DNA of 64,000 nt from assembly GCA_017347465.1 (NCBI GenBank), contig AP021858.1, positions 2,498,472 through 2,562,471 on the forward strand, read 5' to 3'. The notes beneath the pieces were generated by a model. It searched no databases, was not told the DNA's origin, and saw nothing but the letters and a program-made list of their open reading frames with translations. The stretch comes from Candidatus Nitrosymbiomonas proteolyticus (GTDB taxonomy: Bacteria; Armatimonadota; Fimbriimonadia; Fimbriimonadales; Fimbriimonadaceae). The position numbers and the translations under genes are program-made. Shown here one piece after another: positions 1 through 6,873 of this stretch. Numbering within the stretch: the first letter of the stretch is position 1; every line of letters begins with the position of its first letter.

Positions 1-375
1 GGTCGCGTCGCGCCAAGTGGCAAAGCTGCCGAAGAGGATCATCCACGTGAGAACCGACGCAATTCGCAGTTCAGGGGGGATTCCATCTCCGGGAAGTACG
101 GCGTTGAGCCTATCGGGAAGCATGAGCGCCGCGAACGCTCCGAGAGCATAGAGGTACGAATCCCACGCCAACGAACTCTGGCTCTTGAGGAGAGTCTGGA
201 CGCCCAAGCTGACGACGGCCCCGACAGCCACGACAAACACGCAGAACACTGCGAGCGGCGTGTTCGCAAGCGAAAGTCCCAGCGAATAGACCGCGAGCAT
301 CGAGGCGATCGCGGAGAGGCTTGTGTCGAGCAAACCGGTGCTTGCCGACTTCAGGCTAGCGGGGTACTCCTTCAT
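1..375 (-). CDS. N-terminus of TgpA-like transglutaminase membrane protein (partial)
   Basis: This is the beginning of a gene that runs off the left edge of the window. The ATG at 375-373 overlaps the TGA of the DUF58 gene as ATGA, so it is the third gene of a MoxR-DUF58 operon. The visible 125 residues contain about four hydrophobic segments, including one near residues 25-60, as in the DUF3488 membrane region of TgpA transglutaminases. The transglutaminase domain itself lies outside the window, so the family rests on the hydrophobic N-terminus and on the very common gene order MoxR, DUF58, transglutaminase. Function in the cell is unknown. Confidence 0.7.
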   Translation of the reverse strand, partial: MKEYPASLKSASTGLLDTSLSAIASMLAVYSLGLSLANTPLAVFCVFVVAVGAVVSLGVQTLLKSQSSLAWDSYLYALGAFAALMLPDRLNAVLPGDGIPPELRIASVLTWMILFGSFATWRDAT

Positions 376-1607
376 GGGGCGCCCCCGAGCGGAGCGAGCA
401 AGATCGTCGCCCCCGCGTCGCACAAGTCGTCGACGAAGTTCGGGTTCGTCGCCGAGCTCAGGCTCGATTTCCTCTTGGGCGGCGCGAAACGTTCCGCATC
501 GTAAAGGACCGCCGTAACGTCGTGGCCAGCCCTTCGAAGTTGTCCGATCGCCCCTGGCAACCCCGCGTCTTCGACAGCAACGAACACGTAAACGATGTTG
601 TTGGGCGCGAGTTCAGGGATCGTAGAGAGGATTCGGCTCGAAAGCGGCGCCTCGTCGATCGCTTCAATCTCCGCCAACAGTCGCATGAGGTTCTGCTCGC
701 GCTCCTGGGGAGGCTGGGTTTCGGGGTCCAACTCTCGCCCAGGAAGTTGAACGGCGACGCCCTGCCGCAGGAACTGCTTGATCGAGTACGCCAGGTGCGA
801 ACACATTCGCTCCAGAGTCGTGTCGACGCCTTCTCCAACATCTGAGCCTCGCTCGGTTTGCAGGTAGAGGCTCACACCGCTCTGCGAGCCCGTCTCAAAC
901 TCCTTGACCATGAGTTGGCCCGTTCTCGCCGTCGTGCGCCAGTGAACGTGCCTAAGCGCGTCGCCGGGGAAGTACTGCCTGACCCCGCGCGGCTCGATGC
1001 CATGTCCCCGCGACCTTCCATGCTCGGCCTCCGAAAAGCCCCAGCCGGCAGCCGAAGAGAAGTCGAGATCGAGCGGCAGCGGGTCCGGGAGAACGAGCAT
1101 TTCGGATGGCTCGGTTTCGTATTTTCTCGACATCGTGACAAGCCCCAAGGCGTCGCTTCCGAACACGGCGAGCCGAGACCAAACGTACCTGCCGCGACGC
1201 AACGGCTTGAACTGGTACTGCGTCGAGATGGCCTGTCCAAACGCGGGCGCAATCGGAAGGCTCGGCGAGAGGTCTTGCCACACCATTCGCTCCGGGAGAA
1301 AGTCCGACACCATGATGAGCGGCCGGCGAATCTTCCGAAGACTCCATGCGGTGAGCTCGATCGTTACTAGGTCCCTCGCCCGAACGACGGGCGGGACGGT
1401 GCGCTCAAATCTCAGCCCCCGCACCGAGAGCCACGCCTGCAACCGCGATGCGCCGATCGTCGCAATCATCGCCGTACTCATATAGAAGAGGGCTGGAGAA
1501 TTGAGCGCGACCGCGACCAACAGCAGGAACGCGGAAGCGGTCGTGAGCGCCACCGCCGCGATGTTGCTCAGGGATTCGGTCGTGGAGTTGGGCCGAGGTT
1601 TGCTCAC
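372..1607 (-). CDS. DUF58 domain protein
   Basis: A 411-residue protein starting at GTG 1607, one base after the stop of the MoxR gene. Two hydrophobic segments lie in the first 50 residues, followed by a cytoplasmic part. The DUF58 signature is clear: residues reading RGVRQYFPGDALRHVHWRTT, matching the family pattern R.Y.PGD..R.I.W..TA. Proteins of this family work with MoxR AAA+ ATPases and often carry a degenerate von Willebrand A fold; they are linked to assembly or maturation of envelope proteins, but the molecular role is not settled. The tight spacing on both sides supports a single transcript with its neighbours. Confidence 0.9.
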   Translation of the reverse strand: MSKPRPNSTTESLSNIAAVALTTASAFLLLVAVALNSPALFYMSTAMIATIGASRLQAWLSVRGLRFERTVPPVVRARDLVTIELTAWSLRKIRRPLIMVSDFLPERMVWQDLSPSLPIAPAFGQAISTQYQFKPLRRGRYVWSRLAVFGSDALGLVTMSRKYETEPSEMLVLPDPLPLDLDFSSAAGWGFSEAEHGRSRGHGIEPRGVRQYFPGDALRHVHWRTTARTGQLMVKEFETGSQSGVSLYLQTERGSDVGEGVDTTLERMCSHLAYSIKQFLRQGVAVQLPGRELDPETQPPQEREQNLMRLLAEIEAIDEAPLSSRILSTIPELAPNNIVYVFVAVEDAGLPGAIGQLRRAGHDVTAVLYDAERFAPPKRKSSLSSATNPNFVDDLCDAGATILLAPLGGAP

Positions 1608-1608
1608 G

Positions 1609-2616
1609 TCAAGCGGTGGGACTGGGGATCGGGGCTGGCACGGAATCCAACGTTTTCATCAAAATCTGCTCGGCGTTCGTGCCCCTCGCTCGAACATCGG
1701 CGCGGGGCAGAACCCTGAGCGAGAGCACGCTGAGGGCGACCGCCTTCACGTCATCGGGCCGGACGAATTCCGATCCGCTCATCGCCGCGTGCGCCTGAGC
1801 CGCGCGCATCAGGTGGAGCGAGCCTCGCGGCGACGCCCCCATCAGAAGTTGAGGGTTCTCACGAGTGGCTCGGACGATTTGGACGATGTACTCGCGGACC
1901 GAATCATGTACGAACACCTCCCGAACGGCTGCCTGCAACTCCAAGAGGTCGTCCATCGTCAGAACCCCTTTCATGGATTCGAGCGGATGTTCGAGTTGAT
2001 GGCTGGCGAGGATCTCGATCTCGGCCTTCGTTTCTGGGTAGCCGAGAGTCAACCGCATGAAGAACCGGTCGAGTTGCGCCTCCGGCAAGGGGTAGGTGCC
2101 GGCCATCTCGACCGTGTTCTGCGTTGCGATCACAAAAAACGGGTTGGGGAGGTCACGGGTAACGCCATCCGTGGTGACCTGCCGCTCCTCCATCGCTTCG
2201 AGCAGCGCGCTTTGGGTCTTGGGAGTGGCGCGATTGATTTCGTCGACTAAGACCACGTTTGCGAAGATCGGCCCTGGGTGGAACTCGAAGCCGCCCGTCC
2301 CCTGGTTGTAAACAGTCGCGCCGGTCACGTCCGAAGGCAGCAGGTCGGGAGTGAACTGAATGCGACGAAACTCACCTCCGATGGCCCGCGCGATCGCCTT
2401 GGCCAGGGTGGTCTTCCCCACCCCAGGGATGTCTTCGATCAAGACATGCCCTCCGCAGATCAAAGCCAAGCCCGCCATCCCAACGGTCTCGGGTTTGCCG
2501 ACGATCACGCTTTCGATGGCCTCGGTGAGGTCCCTGACCCTATTCTGGACGGACGGAGTCCCTTTCACTGACACCACCGCTTCCGACGAAACCGATGCCC
2601 CCACTTGCTGCTGCAA
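1609..2616 (-). CDS. MoxR-family AAA+ ATPase
   Basis: A 335-residue AAA+ chaperone-like ATPase. Walker A is GVGKTT at residues 65-70 and Walker B is VVLVDE at 121-126, followed by the sensor segment VIATQNTVE and the arginine-rich lid typical of MoxR. The reading frame is closed a few codons upstream, so the start is TTG at 2616, preceded at about 9 bases by AGAGGGG, a good Shine-Dalgarno sequence. It is the first gene of a minus-strand operon with DUF58 and a transglutaminase-like protein. MoxR proteins use ATP to remodel partner proteins, often with vWA-like partners such as DUF58 proteins; the client here is unknown. Confidence 0.93.
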   Translation of the reverse strand: MQQQVGASVSSEAVVSVKGTPSVQNRVRDLTEAIESVIVGKPETVGMAGLALICGGHVLIEDIPGVGKTTLAKAIARAIGGEFRRIQFTPDLLPSDVTGATVYNQGTGGFEFHPGPIFANVVLVDEINRATPKTQSALLEAMEERQVTTDGVTRDLPNPFFVIATQNTVEMAGTYPLPEAQLDRFFMRLTLGYPETKAEIEILASHQLEHPLESMKGVLTMDDLLELQAAVREVFVHDSVREYIVQIVRATRENPQLLMGASPRGSLHLMRAAQAHAAMSGSEFVRPDDVKAVALSVLSLRVLPRADVRARGTNAEQILMKTLDSVPAPIPSPTA

Positions 2617-2800
2617 AACTTCATACCCCTCTGGAAGATTTCGTCGCGCTCAAAGCGCGACACTTTCTTTGTACGCTCAATGACGCGACAAAGGTAGCTG
2701 TTTTTGTATACAACCGGTTGCAGGGAACCTGAGCCGACGTATGTCATTGCTGGCAATTCGGCTAGGCCCCTTTGCCTACCTTTCTACCTTCCGGCTCCCA

Positions 2801-2816
2801 TGCTACAATCGTCGCC
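2801..2816 (+). promoter_or_regulatory. Extended -10 promoter abutting the ROK gene start
   Basis: TGCTACAAT (2801-2809) is an extended -10 element with TACAAT at 2804-2809. The GTG start follows after only seven bases, so the transcript would begin at or next to the start codon. No -35 consensus is visible. This is one of 13 such cases in the window. Confidence 0.6.
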
Positions 2817-3827
2817 GTGGCAGAGCGCTCGATCGTGGGGGTCGACTTAGGCGGGACTAACGTTCGAGCCCGCGCGTTTTCCCGGGACGGCGCGCCCCTC
2901 AGCGATCTCGCCTCGACCTCGTCGCGAGCCACCGAAGGCCTCGATGCTGTCGCCGAAGCGATCTCCTCGGTGGTCAGGGCCTGCGCCTCGAACCTCGACG
3001 CCGCGCCGGAGCGGATTGGGATCGCCGCACCGGGCCACATCGATGGCGAAACGGGAACCGTGCGCTGGGCGCCGAACTTCGGCGTTCTGGTTGAAGGCGT
3101 TTTCCAGAACTGGATCGACGTTCCGTTGGGTGAGGCCGTAGCGGCTCGACTGGGGGCGGAAGTCGTTATGGGCAACGACGCGAACCTAGCGGCCTTGGGG
3201 GAATATCGGTACGGTACGGGAAGGAACGCCGCGAAGGGCCTCGTGCTTTTCACGCTCGGAACCGGCATCGGGGGAGGCGTCGTCCTCTCGCCGTCCTGCG
3301 TTCAGGGGGAGGCCAAGGGGTCGCTCGTCTTGGTAGGCGGGAACGGCGGCGGCGGCGAACTCGGGCACTTAGTCGTGCGCGAAGGCGGGCTGGATTGTTC
3401 GGCAGGAAGCTACGGCGCGGTCGAGGCCTATTGCCAGCGCGACGCCATCGTTCGCCGGGCGGTCTATGGCTTGCAGCGAGGTCGGAAATCTTCGTTGGGC
3501 GAAGCCATAGGAAATGACCTATCGAGGGTGACTCCCAAGTTGATCGCCGAAGGGGCCGATGGTGGCGACGAACTTTGCCAAGAGGTCCTTGCCGAAGTGG
3601 GCCAGGTCTTGGGCGTCGCGATGGGGAACGCCATCAACATCTTCGCGCCAGAGGTTGTTGCGGTCGGGGGCCAGATCGCCCTCGCCGGCGAATGGATCCT
3701 CGCTCCGGCCCGGCGGGCGGCCCGAAGCGTTGCGATTCCTTCGCTTTTTGAGTTTGCTACGATCGTCCAAGGCGAACGCATCGACGACGCGGGGGTCCTC
3801 GGCGCCGCGGCTCTCGCGATGGGATAA
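2817..3827 (+). CDS. ROK-family sugar kinase (glucokinase-like)
   Basis: A 336-residue ROK protein. The phosphate-binding motif DLGGTN is at residues 10-15, the catalytic aspartate lies in GNDANLA (D121), and the adenosine region is near residues 140-155. The ELGH histidine of the zinc site is kept (H184), but the ROK zinc motif CxCGxxGCxE is degraded: the segment from C194 to E203 keeps the first cysteine and the glutamate and has alanine at the other two cysteine positions. I chose GTG 2817 because the extended -10 box ends seven bases before it; an in-frame ATG at 2772 lies upstream of the promoter. Likely role is phosphorylation of glucose or a related hexose in the cytoplasm; substrate not shown by sequence. 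Confidence 0.88.
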   Translation: MAERSIVGVDLGGTNVRARAFSRDGAPLSDLASTSSRATEGLDAVAEAISSVVRACASNLDAAPERIGIAAPGHIDGETGTVRWAPNFGVLVEGVFQNWIDVPLGEAVAARLGAEVVMGNDANLAALGEYRYGTGRNAAKGLVLFTLGTGIGGGVVLSPSCVQGEAKGSLVLVGGNGGGGELGHLVVREGGLDCSAGSYGAVEAYCQRDAIVRRAVYGLQRGRKSSLGEAIGNDLSRVTPKLIAEGADGGDELCQEVLAEVGQVLGVAMGNAINIFAPEVVAVGGQIALAGEWILAPARRAARSVAIPSLFEFATIVQGERIDDAGVLGAAALAMG

Positions 3828-3837
3828 GGGAACTGCG

Positions 3838-4026
3838 ATGCCAGAGCGATGGGTGATGCGCAAGCGCAAGGTCGAAATCGAAGGAGGCCGCGCGCTTTGG
3901 TTCTATGAGTTCGAACAAGCCCCGCCGACCCGCAAGGCCCCCCCGGCTAACGACCCTGCGTCCAAGACGGCGCCTTCCGATGGCCAAGGACAGCCCAAAG
4001 GTATGCTTGAAGATCGAACGGAGTAG
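3838..4026 (+). CDS. Small hypothetical protein (62 aa) preceding E2
   Basis: A 62-codon frame starting at ATG 3838, ten bases after the ROK stop and six bases before the E2 start. The first 30 residues are basic and aromatic (MPERWVMRKRKVEIEGG, then LWFYEFE); the rest is rich in proline, alanine and charged residues and is probably disordered. Its fit between two co-directional genes suggests a real cotranscribed gene. I recognise no family. It could be an accessory peptide of the acyltransferase or an unrelated small protein; nothing in the sequence decides this. Confidence 0.6.
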   Translation: MPERWVMRKRKVEIEGGRALWFYEFEQAPPTRKAPPANDPASKTAPSDGQGQPKGMLEDRTE

Positions 4027-4032
4027 ACGGAA

Positions 4033-5256
4033 ATGACCGAAGTGATCATGCCCAAGATGGGCGACGCGATGGAAGAAGGGGTGCTCGTCGAGTGGTTGGC
4101 CGAAGACGGGCAAAAAGTGAAGTCCGGCCAGGTGATCGGCACGATCCAGACGGATAAGGCGACGCTCGAACTCGAATCCCCGGCGTCGGGGGTTTTCGGC
4201 GGCGTGCTCGTTAAGGCTGGCGCAACGGTCCCGGTCGGCATTCCCATTGCTGCGATCCTCGCCGAGGGAGAAAAGCTGCCCAAGAACTGGGGCAAGGACG
4301 CATTGACTTCTAAGGAGGCGCCTTCGCCCAAGGAGGAGGCCGCCCCGGTTCAGGCGCATTCGAGTCTTGCGGAAGCTCCGGCTGCGAACGCCTCCACGCA
4401 GAGAGTCAAGGCCAGCCCGCTTGCAAAGAAGATCGCCGAAGAGCTCGGCGTGCCGATCGCGCTCGTCCATGGGACGGGACCAGGAGGCCGAATCGTCGAG
4501 CAGGACGTGCGGGCTGCGGCAAGCGTCGCTACGCCCGCCGGAACCCAGCTACCCGCGACTCCTTCGAAGGAAGATCGAGTGGTGTCGCTCAACCGAATTC
4601 GGAAAATCACCGCCGATCGAACCGCCCAGTCGAAGCAGCAAGTTCCCCACTTCTACGTGGGCGTCGACGTCGACGTGGAGAGCCTCCTCGACCTCAAGGA
4701 CCAGTTGGATGAAGAGGGGGTCGGCAAGGTTTCGGTCAACGACTTCGTGATCCGCGCGTCGGCGCTCGCCCTACGAAAAATGCCTGGGGTGAACGCCAGC
4801 TTTCAGGGGGACAGCATTCTGGAATACGGCGCGGTGAACATCGGACTGGCGGTGGCGCTGGAAGACGGACTGACGCTTCCGGTCTTGCACAGCGCGGACT
4901 CGCTCTCGATCCGGCAGATCGCCGAACGGTCGCGCGAGCTCGCGCTCAAGGCACGAGAGAACCGGCTCACCCCCGACGAGCTTTCAGGAAGCACGTTTTC
5001 GATCTCCAATATGGGCATGCTGAATGTGGACGACTTCTCAGCTATCATCAACCAACCGAACGCAGCGATTCTTGCCGTGTCCACGGCTAGCCGCAAGGTG
5101 GTGCCGTCCGATACGGAGGAGGACGCCGTCGAAATCAGGACCGTGATGAGGATCACGGGCTCGTTCGACCATCGAGTCGTCGATGGCGCGATTGGCGCGA
5201 GGTTCATGAACGTGCTGCGGGATCACCTGCAGAACCCGATCCGGCTGATCGTCTAG
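4033..5256 (+). CDS. Dihydrolipoamide acyltransferase, E2 of a 2-oxoacid dehydrogenase complex
   Basis: A 407-residue E2 with all three domains. A lipoyl domain spans residues 1-77, with the lipoylated lysine K42 in QTDKATL. An alanine/proline linker leads to a peripheral subunit-binding domain near 122-160 (SPLAKKIAEELG and GTGPGGRI). The catalytic domain ends with the DHRxxDG motif (H380, D384), the acetyl-CoA acyltransferase site. It would transfer acyl groups from lipoyl-lysine to CoA in the pyruvate or branched-chain complex. No E1 or E3 gene is in the window, so the substrate cannot be assigned. Its stop is shared with the convergent prepilin gene in the palindrome CTAG at 5253-5256. 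Confidence 0.93.
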   Translation: MTEVIMPKMGDAMEEGVLVEWLAEDGQKVKSGQVIGTIQTDKATLELESPASGVFGGVLVKAGATVPVGIPIAAILAEGEKLPKNWGKDALTSKEAPSPKEEAAPVQAHSSLAEAPAANASTQRVKASPLAKKIAEELGVPIALVHGTGPGGRIVEQDVRAAASVATPAGTQLPATPSKEDRVVSLNRIRKITADRTAQSKQQVPHFYVGVDVDVESLLDLKDQLDEEGVGKVSVNDFVIRASALALRKMPGVNASFQGDSILEYGAVNIGLAVALEDGLTLPVLHSADSLSIRQIAERSRELALKARENRLTPDELSGSTFSISNMGMLNVDDFSAIINQPNAAILAVSTASRKVVPSDTEEDAVEIRTVMRITGSFDHRVVDGAIGARFMNVLRDHLQNPIRLIV

Positions 5257-5894
5257 GGTTCGTCCGGAGGCTCAGGGACGTCAGTATAGAGTTCCCAGAC
5301 ACCCACCGTCGGGTACCTGCGGCCTTCTTCGTCGCGCACGGCACGAAACTTGAGGTGCGCGACCTGCACGGAGTTATCCTTCCGAAGTCGGAGGAGGGTC
5401 CCCTCGAACATGAACCACGCCATGTCGCAAAAGTTGGATAGCCCGTTGTCGTAAAGCTCGGTTTTGTTGCCGTGCATTCGGCAAACGACCACCCCGTGGT
5501 TAGGGTCGGCCTTCTGGATCTTTGCCTTGTAGGGCTCGACGAAGTCCAGCATGGTTTCATACGATCGTTCGTTGAGGACGGGCTTGTGTTGGCACTCGTC
5601 GAACCTCGAAGCATAGCCCCCGAGGACATCGGAAGGACACGACAGCAGCCTGGTGTCGCGCAAGACGCCGCTGCCGGTGAGCGAATCGAGGTTGAGGGGC
5701 ATGCCGCCGGCGGTCTCCTCGTACATCGAGATCGCCATCCCCACTTGCCGGAGTTGGGACGTGCATACGGCGCGCTTTGAAGCGCTTCTCGCCGAGGTCA
5801 TGATGGGAAAGATCAAGGAAGCCAGGAGGGCGACGATGGCGACGACGAGGAGCACCTCGACGAGAGTGAACCCGGCCTCGCGTTGGAGCCTCAT
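5253..5894 (-). CDS. Type IV prepilin-like protein (N-methylation motif)
   Basis: A 213-residue protein beginning at ATG 5894, which overlaps the upstream gene as ATGA. The N-terminus is a class III signal: a short basic leader MRLQREAG, cleavage before FTLVE with the conserved Glu at +5, then a 20-residue hydrophobic helix. The globular part has several cysteines, for example in LLSCPSD and DECQHK. This is the pseudopilin architecture of type II secretion or type IV pilus systems. It is the last gene of a three-gene operon with a membrane protein and a cysteine-rich anchored protein. A PilB/GspE ATPase lies 52 kb away at 57193-58464. Confidence 0.88.
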   Translation of the reverse strand: MRLQREAGFTLVEVLLVVAIVALLASLIFPIMTSARSASKRAVCTSQLRQVGMAISMYEETAGGMPLNLDSLTGSGVLRDTRLLSCPSDVLGGYASRFDECQHKPVLNERSYETMLDFVEPYKAKIQKADPNHGVVVCRMHGNKTELYDNGLSNFCDMAWFMFEGTLLRLRKDNSVQVAHLKFRAVRDEEGRRYPTVGVWELYTDVPEPPDEP

Positions 5895-6337
5895 TGCGTC
5901 CCCAGTTCGGCGAGCCACCGGGCGATCTCCCGCCCCAGCCCCGCGATAAAGAGGCTCAGCCCCGCCAGCGCGGCAAAGCTCAGCGACGCGCTCACGGATC
6001 CCGATCCCCAAGGCAGATAAGCGATTGTCACGACCTGGAGTGCCCCGAGACCCCAGTGCGCGGCGAACCCAGCCCAGGCCGCTTTGCGAAACGCCCCCTT
6101 TCGCAGCAGCGCGGCGATCGGTACCGCAACGACAAGGCAAATGCCCACGACGATCGCTTCGAGCATCAGTTCGAGCCGGGCGCCGACGATCGGCCTTGCC
6201 GCGAGCGTAAAGAGCACCCGCATGCCGAGGCCAACAAGGGAGGCCGCGATCAGCCCCCCGGCGGCCATCAATATCCGGCCCGCTAGGGGCAACTCGGCGC
6301 TTCTATGCAATTGAAGTCCGCTGTTTCGTCCGTACAC
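5891..6337 (-). CDS. Small integral membrane protein
   Basis: A protein of up to 148 residues with about four hydrophobic segments (around residues 25-48, 58-82, 92-110 and 118-136 of the long form). I do not recognise a family. The start is uncertain: GTG 6337 has GAGGA nine bases upstream but overlaps the preceding gene by 55 bases, while ATG 6268, just past the preceding stop, gives 125 residues and keeps all the membrane segments. It is co-directional with and overlaps the prepilin gene by 4 bp, so it is translated with it. Confidence 0.65.
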   Translation of the reverse strand: MYGRNSGLQLHRSAELPLAGRILMAAGGLIAASLVGLGMRVLFTLAARPIVGARLELMLEAIVVGICLVVAVPIAALLRKGAFRKAAWAGFAAHWGLGALQVVTIAYLPWGSGSVSASLSFAALAGLSLFIAGLGREIARWLAELGTQ

Positions 6338-6759
6338 GGAGGTTCGTCCTCGGAGTTATTGCAGCAGCCATGCTGAGTCCAGTTGCCGCAACAGACTCCC
6401 CGTTTGTTGTTGGGACACTGGTAGATACGGTGGTTCCGCTCCCAGTTGAAGTTGTCGAAGCCAGGGCCAAGGAAACATTCCACGTTCGGCGGCCGAATCT
6501 TGCAGAACATCTGCGTCGCGCTCTGGATGAGGGTGCAGCCAGTGCAGGGAGCGACCGTCGGCCCCAGCGGGCGGAATTGCTCGGCTTGAAGAGCCAAAGC
6601 CATCTGCTCCGCGGAGGCGGGGCGGCCTCCCAACTTCGAACACCCGGCGCCCTCGACCGGGGATCGGGCCGTTTCGTTCGCAACGTAACTCCCCCAAGCC
6701 AACACGTTGAGAACCAACAGCCCGATCAAGGACAGCCCTAGAACCTGAATCCGATTCAT
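6283..6759 (-). CDS. Membrane-anchored cysteine-rich protein (13 Cys)
   Basis: A 158-residue protein with one N-terminal hydrophobic helix (IQVLGLSLIGLLVLNVLAW) and a cysteine-rich remainder carrying 13 cysteines, including CTGC, CCGNW and HGCC clusters. Two ATGs lie six bases apart. GGAGGA abuts the first (6765) and sits six bases before the second (6759), so 6759 is the likely start. The ectodomain is probably outside the cytoplasmic membrane and either disulphide-bonded or metal-binding. I recognise no family. It heads the operon that ends with a prepilin gene, which suggests a surface or secretion role. Confidence 0.75.
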   Translation of the reverse strand: MNRIQVLGLSLIGLLVLNVLAWGSYVANETARSPVEGAGCSKLGGRPASAEQMALALQAEQFRPLGPTVAPCTGCTLIQSATQMFCKIRPPNVECFLGPGFDNFNWERNHRIYQCPNNKRGVCCGNWTQHGCCNNSEDEPPCTDETADFNCIEAPSCP

Positions 6760-6794
6760 GCGCATTCCTCCAACCTACGGCATTTTTGCCGTGG

Positions 6795-6810
6795 TTCTCC
6801 TATCATAGCG
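6795..6810 (-). promoter_or_regulatory. Probable promoter of the cysteine-rich/prepilin operon
   Basis: On the minus strand TATGAT (6807-6802) follows a CG-rich step as CGCTATGAT. It lies about 40 bases before the start at 6759, leaving room for a leader with a small GGCA/TGCC hairpin and the GGAGGA Shine-Dalgarno. No convincing -35 box. Confidence 0.4.
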
Positions 6811-6846
6811 GAAGATTTGTCGAACCTTGACTCCAAAGTTTGAACC

Positions 6847-6870
6847 GCCTCCCAATCGGAGGCACTTTTT
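6847..6870. terminator. Stem-loop between the GH15 gene and the prepilin operon
   Basis: A 6-bp GCCTCC/GGAGGC hairpin with a 5-base loop, followed on the plus strand by ACTTTTT. It lies four bases beyond the GH15 stop. On the minus strand, where GH15 is read, there is no T-run after the stem, so it is a better terminator in the plus direction, where no gene lies upstream. Function uncertain. Confidence 0.35.
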
Positions 6871-6873
6871 GAA

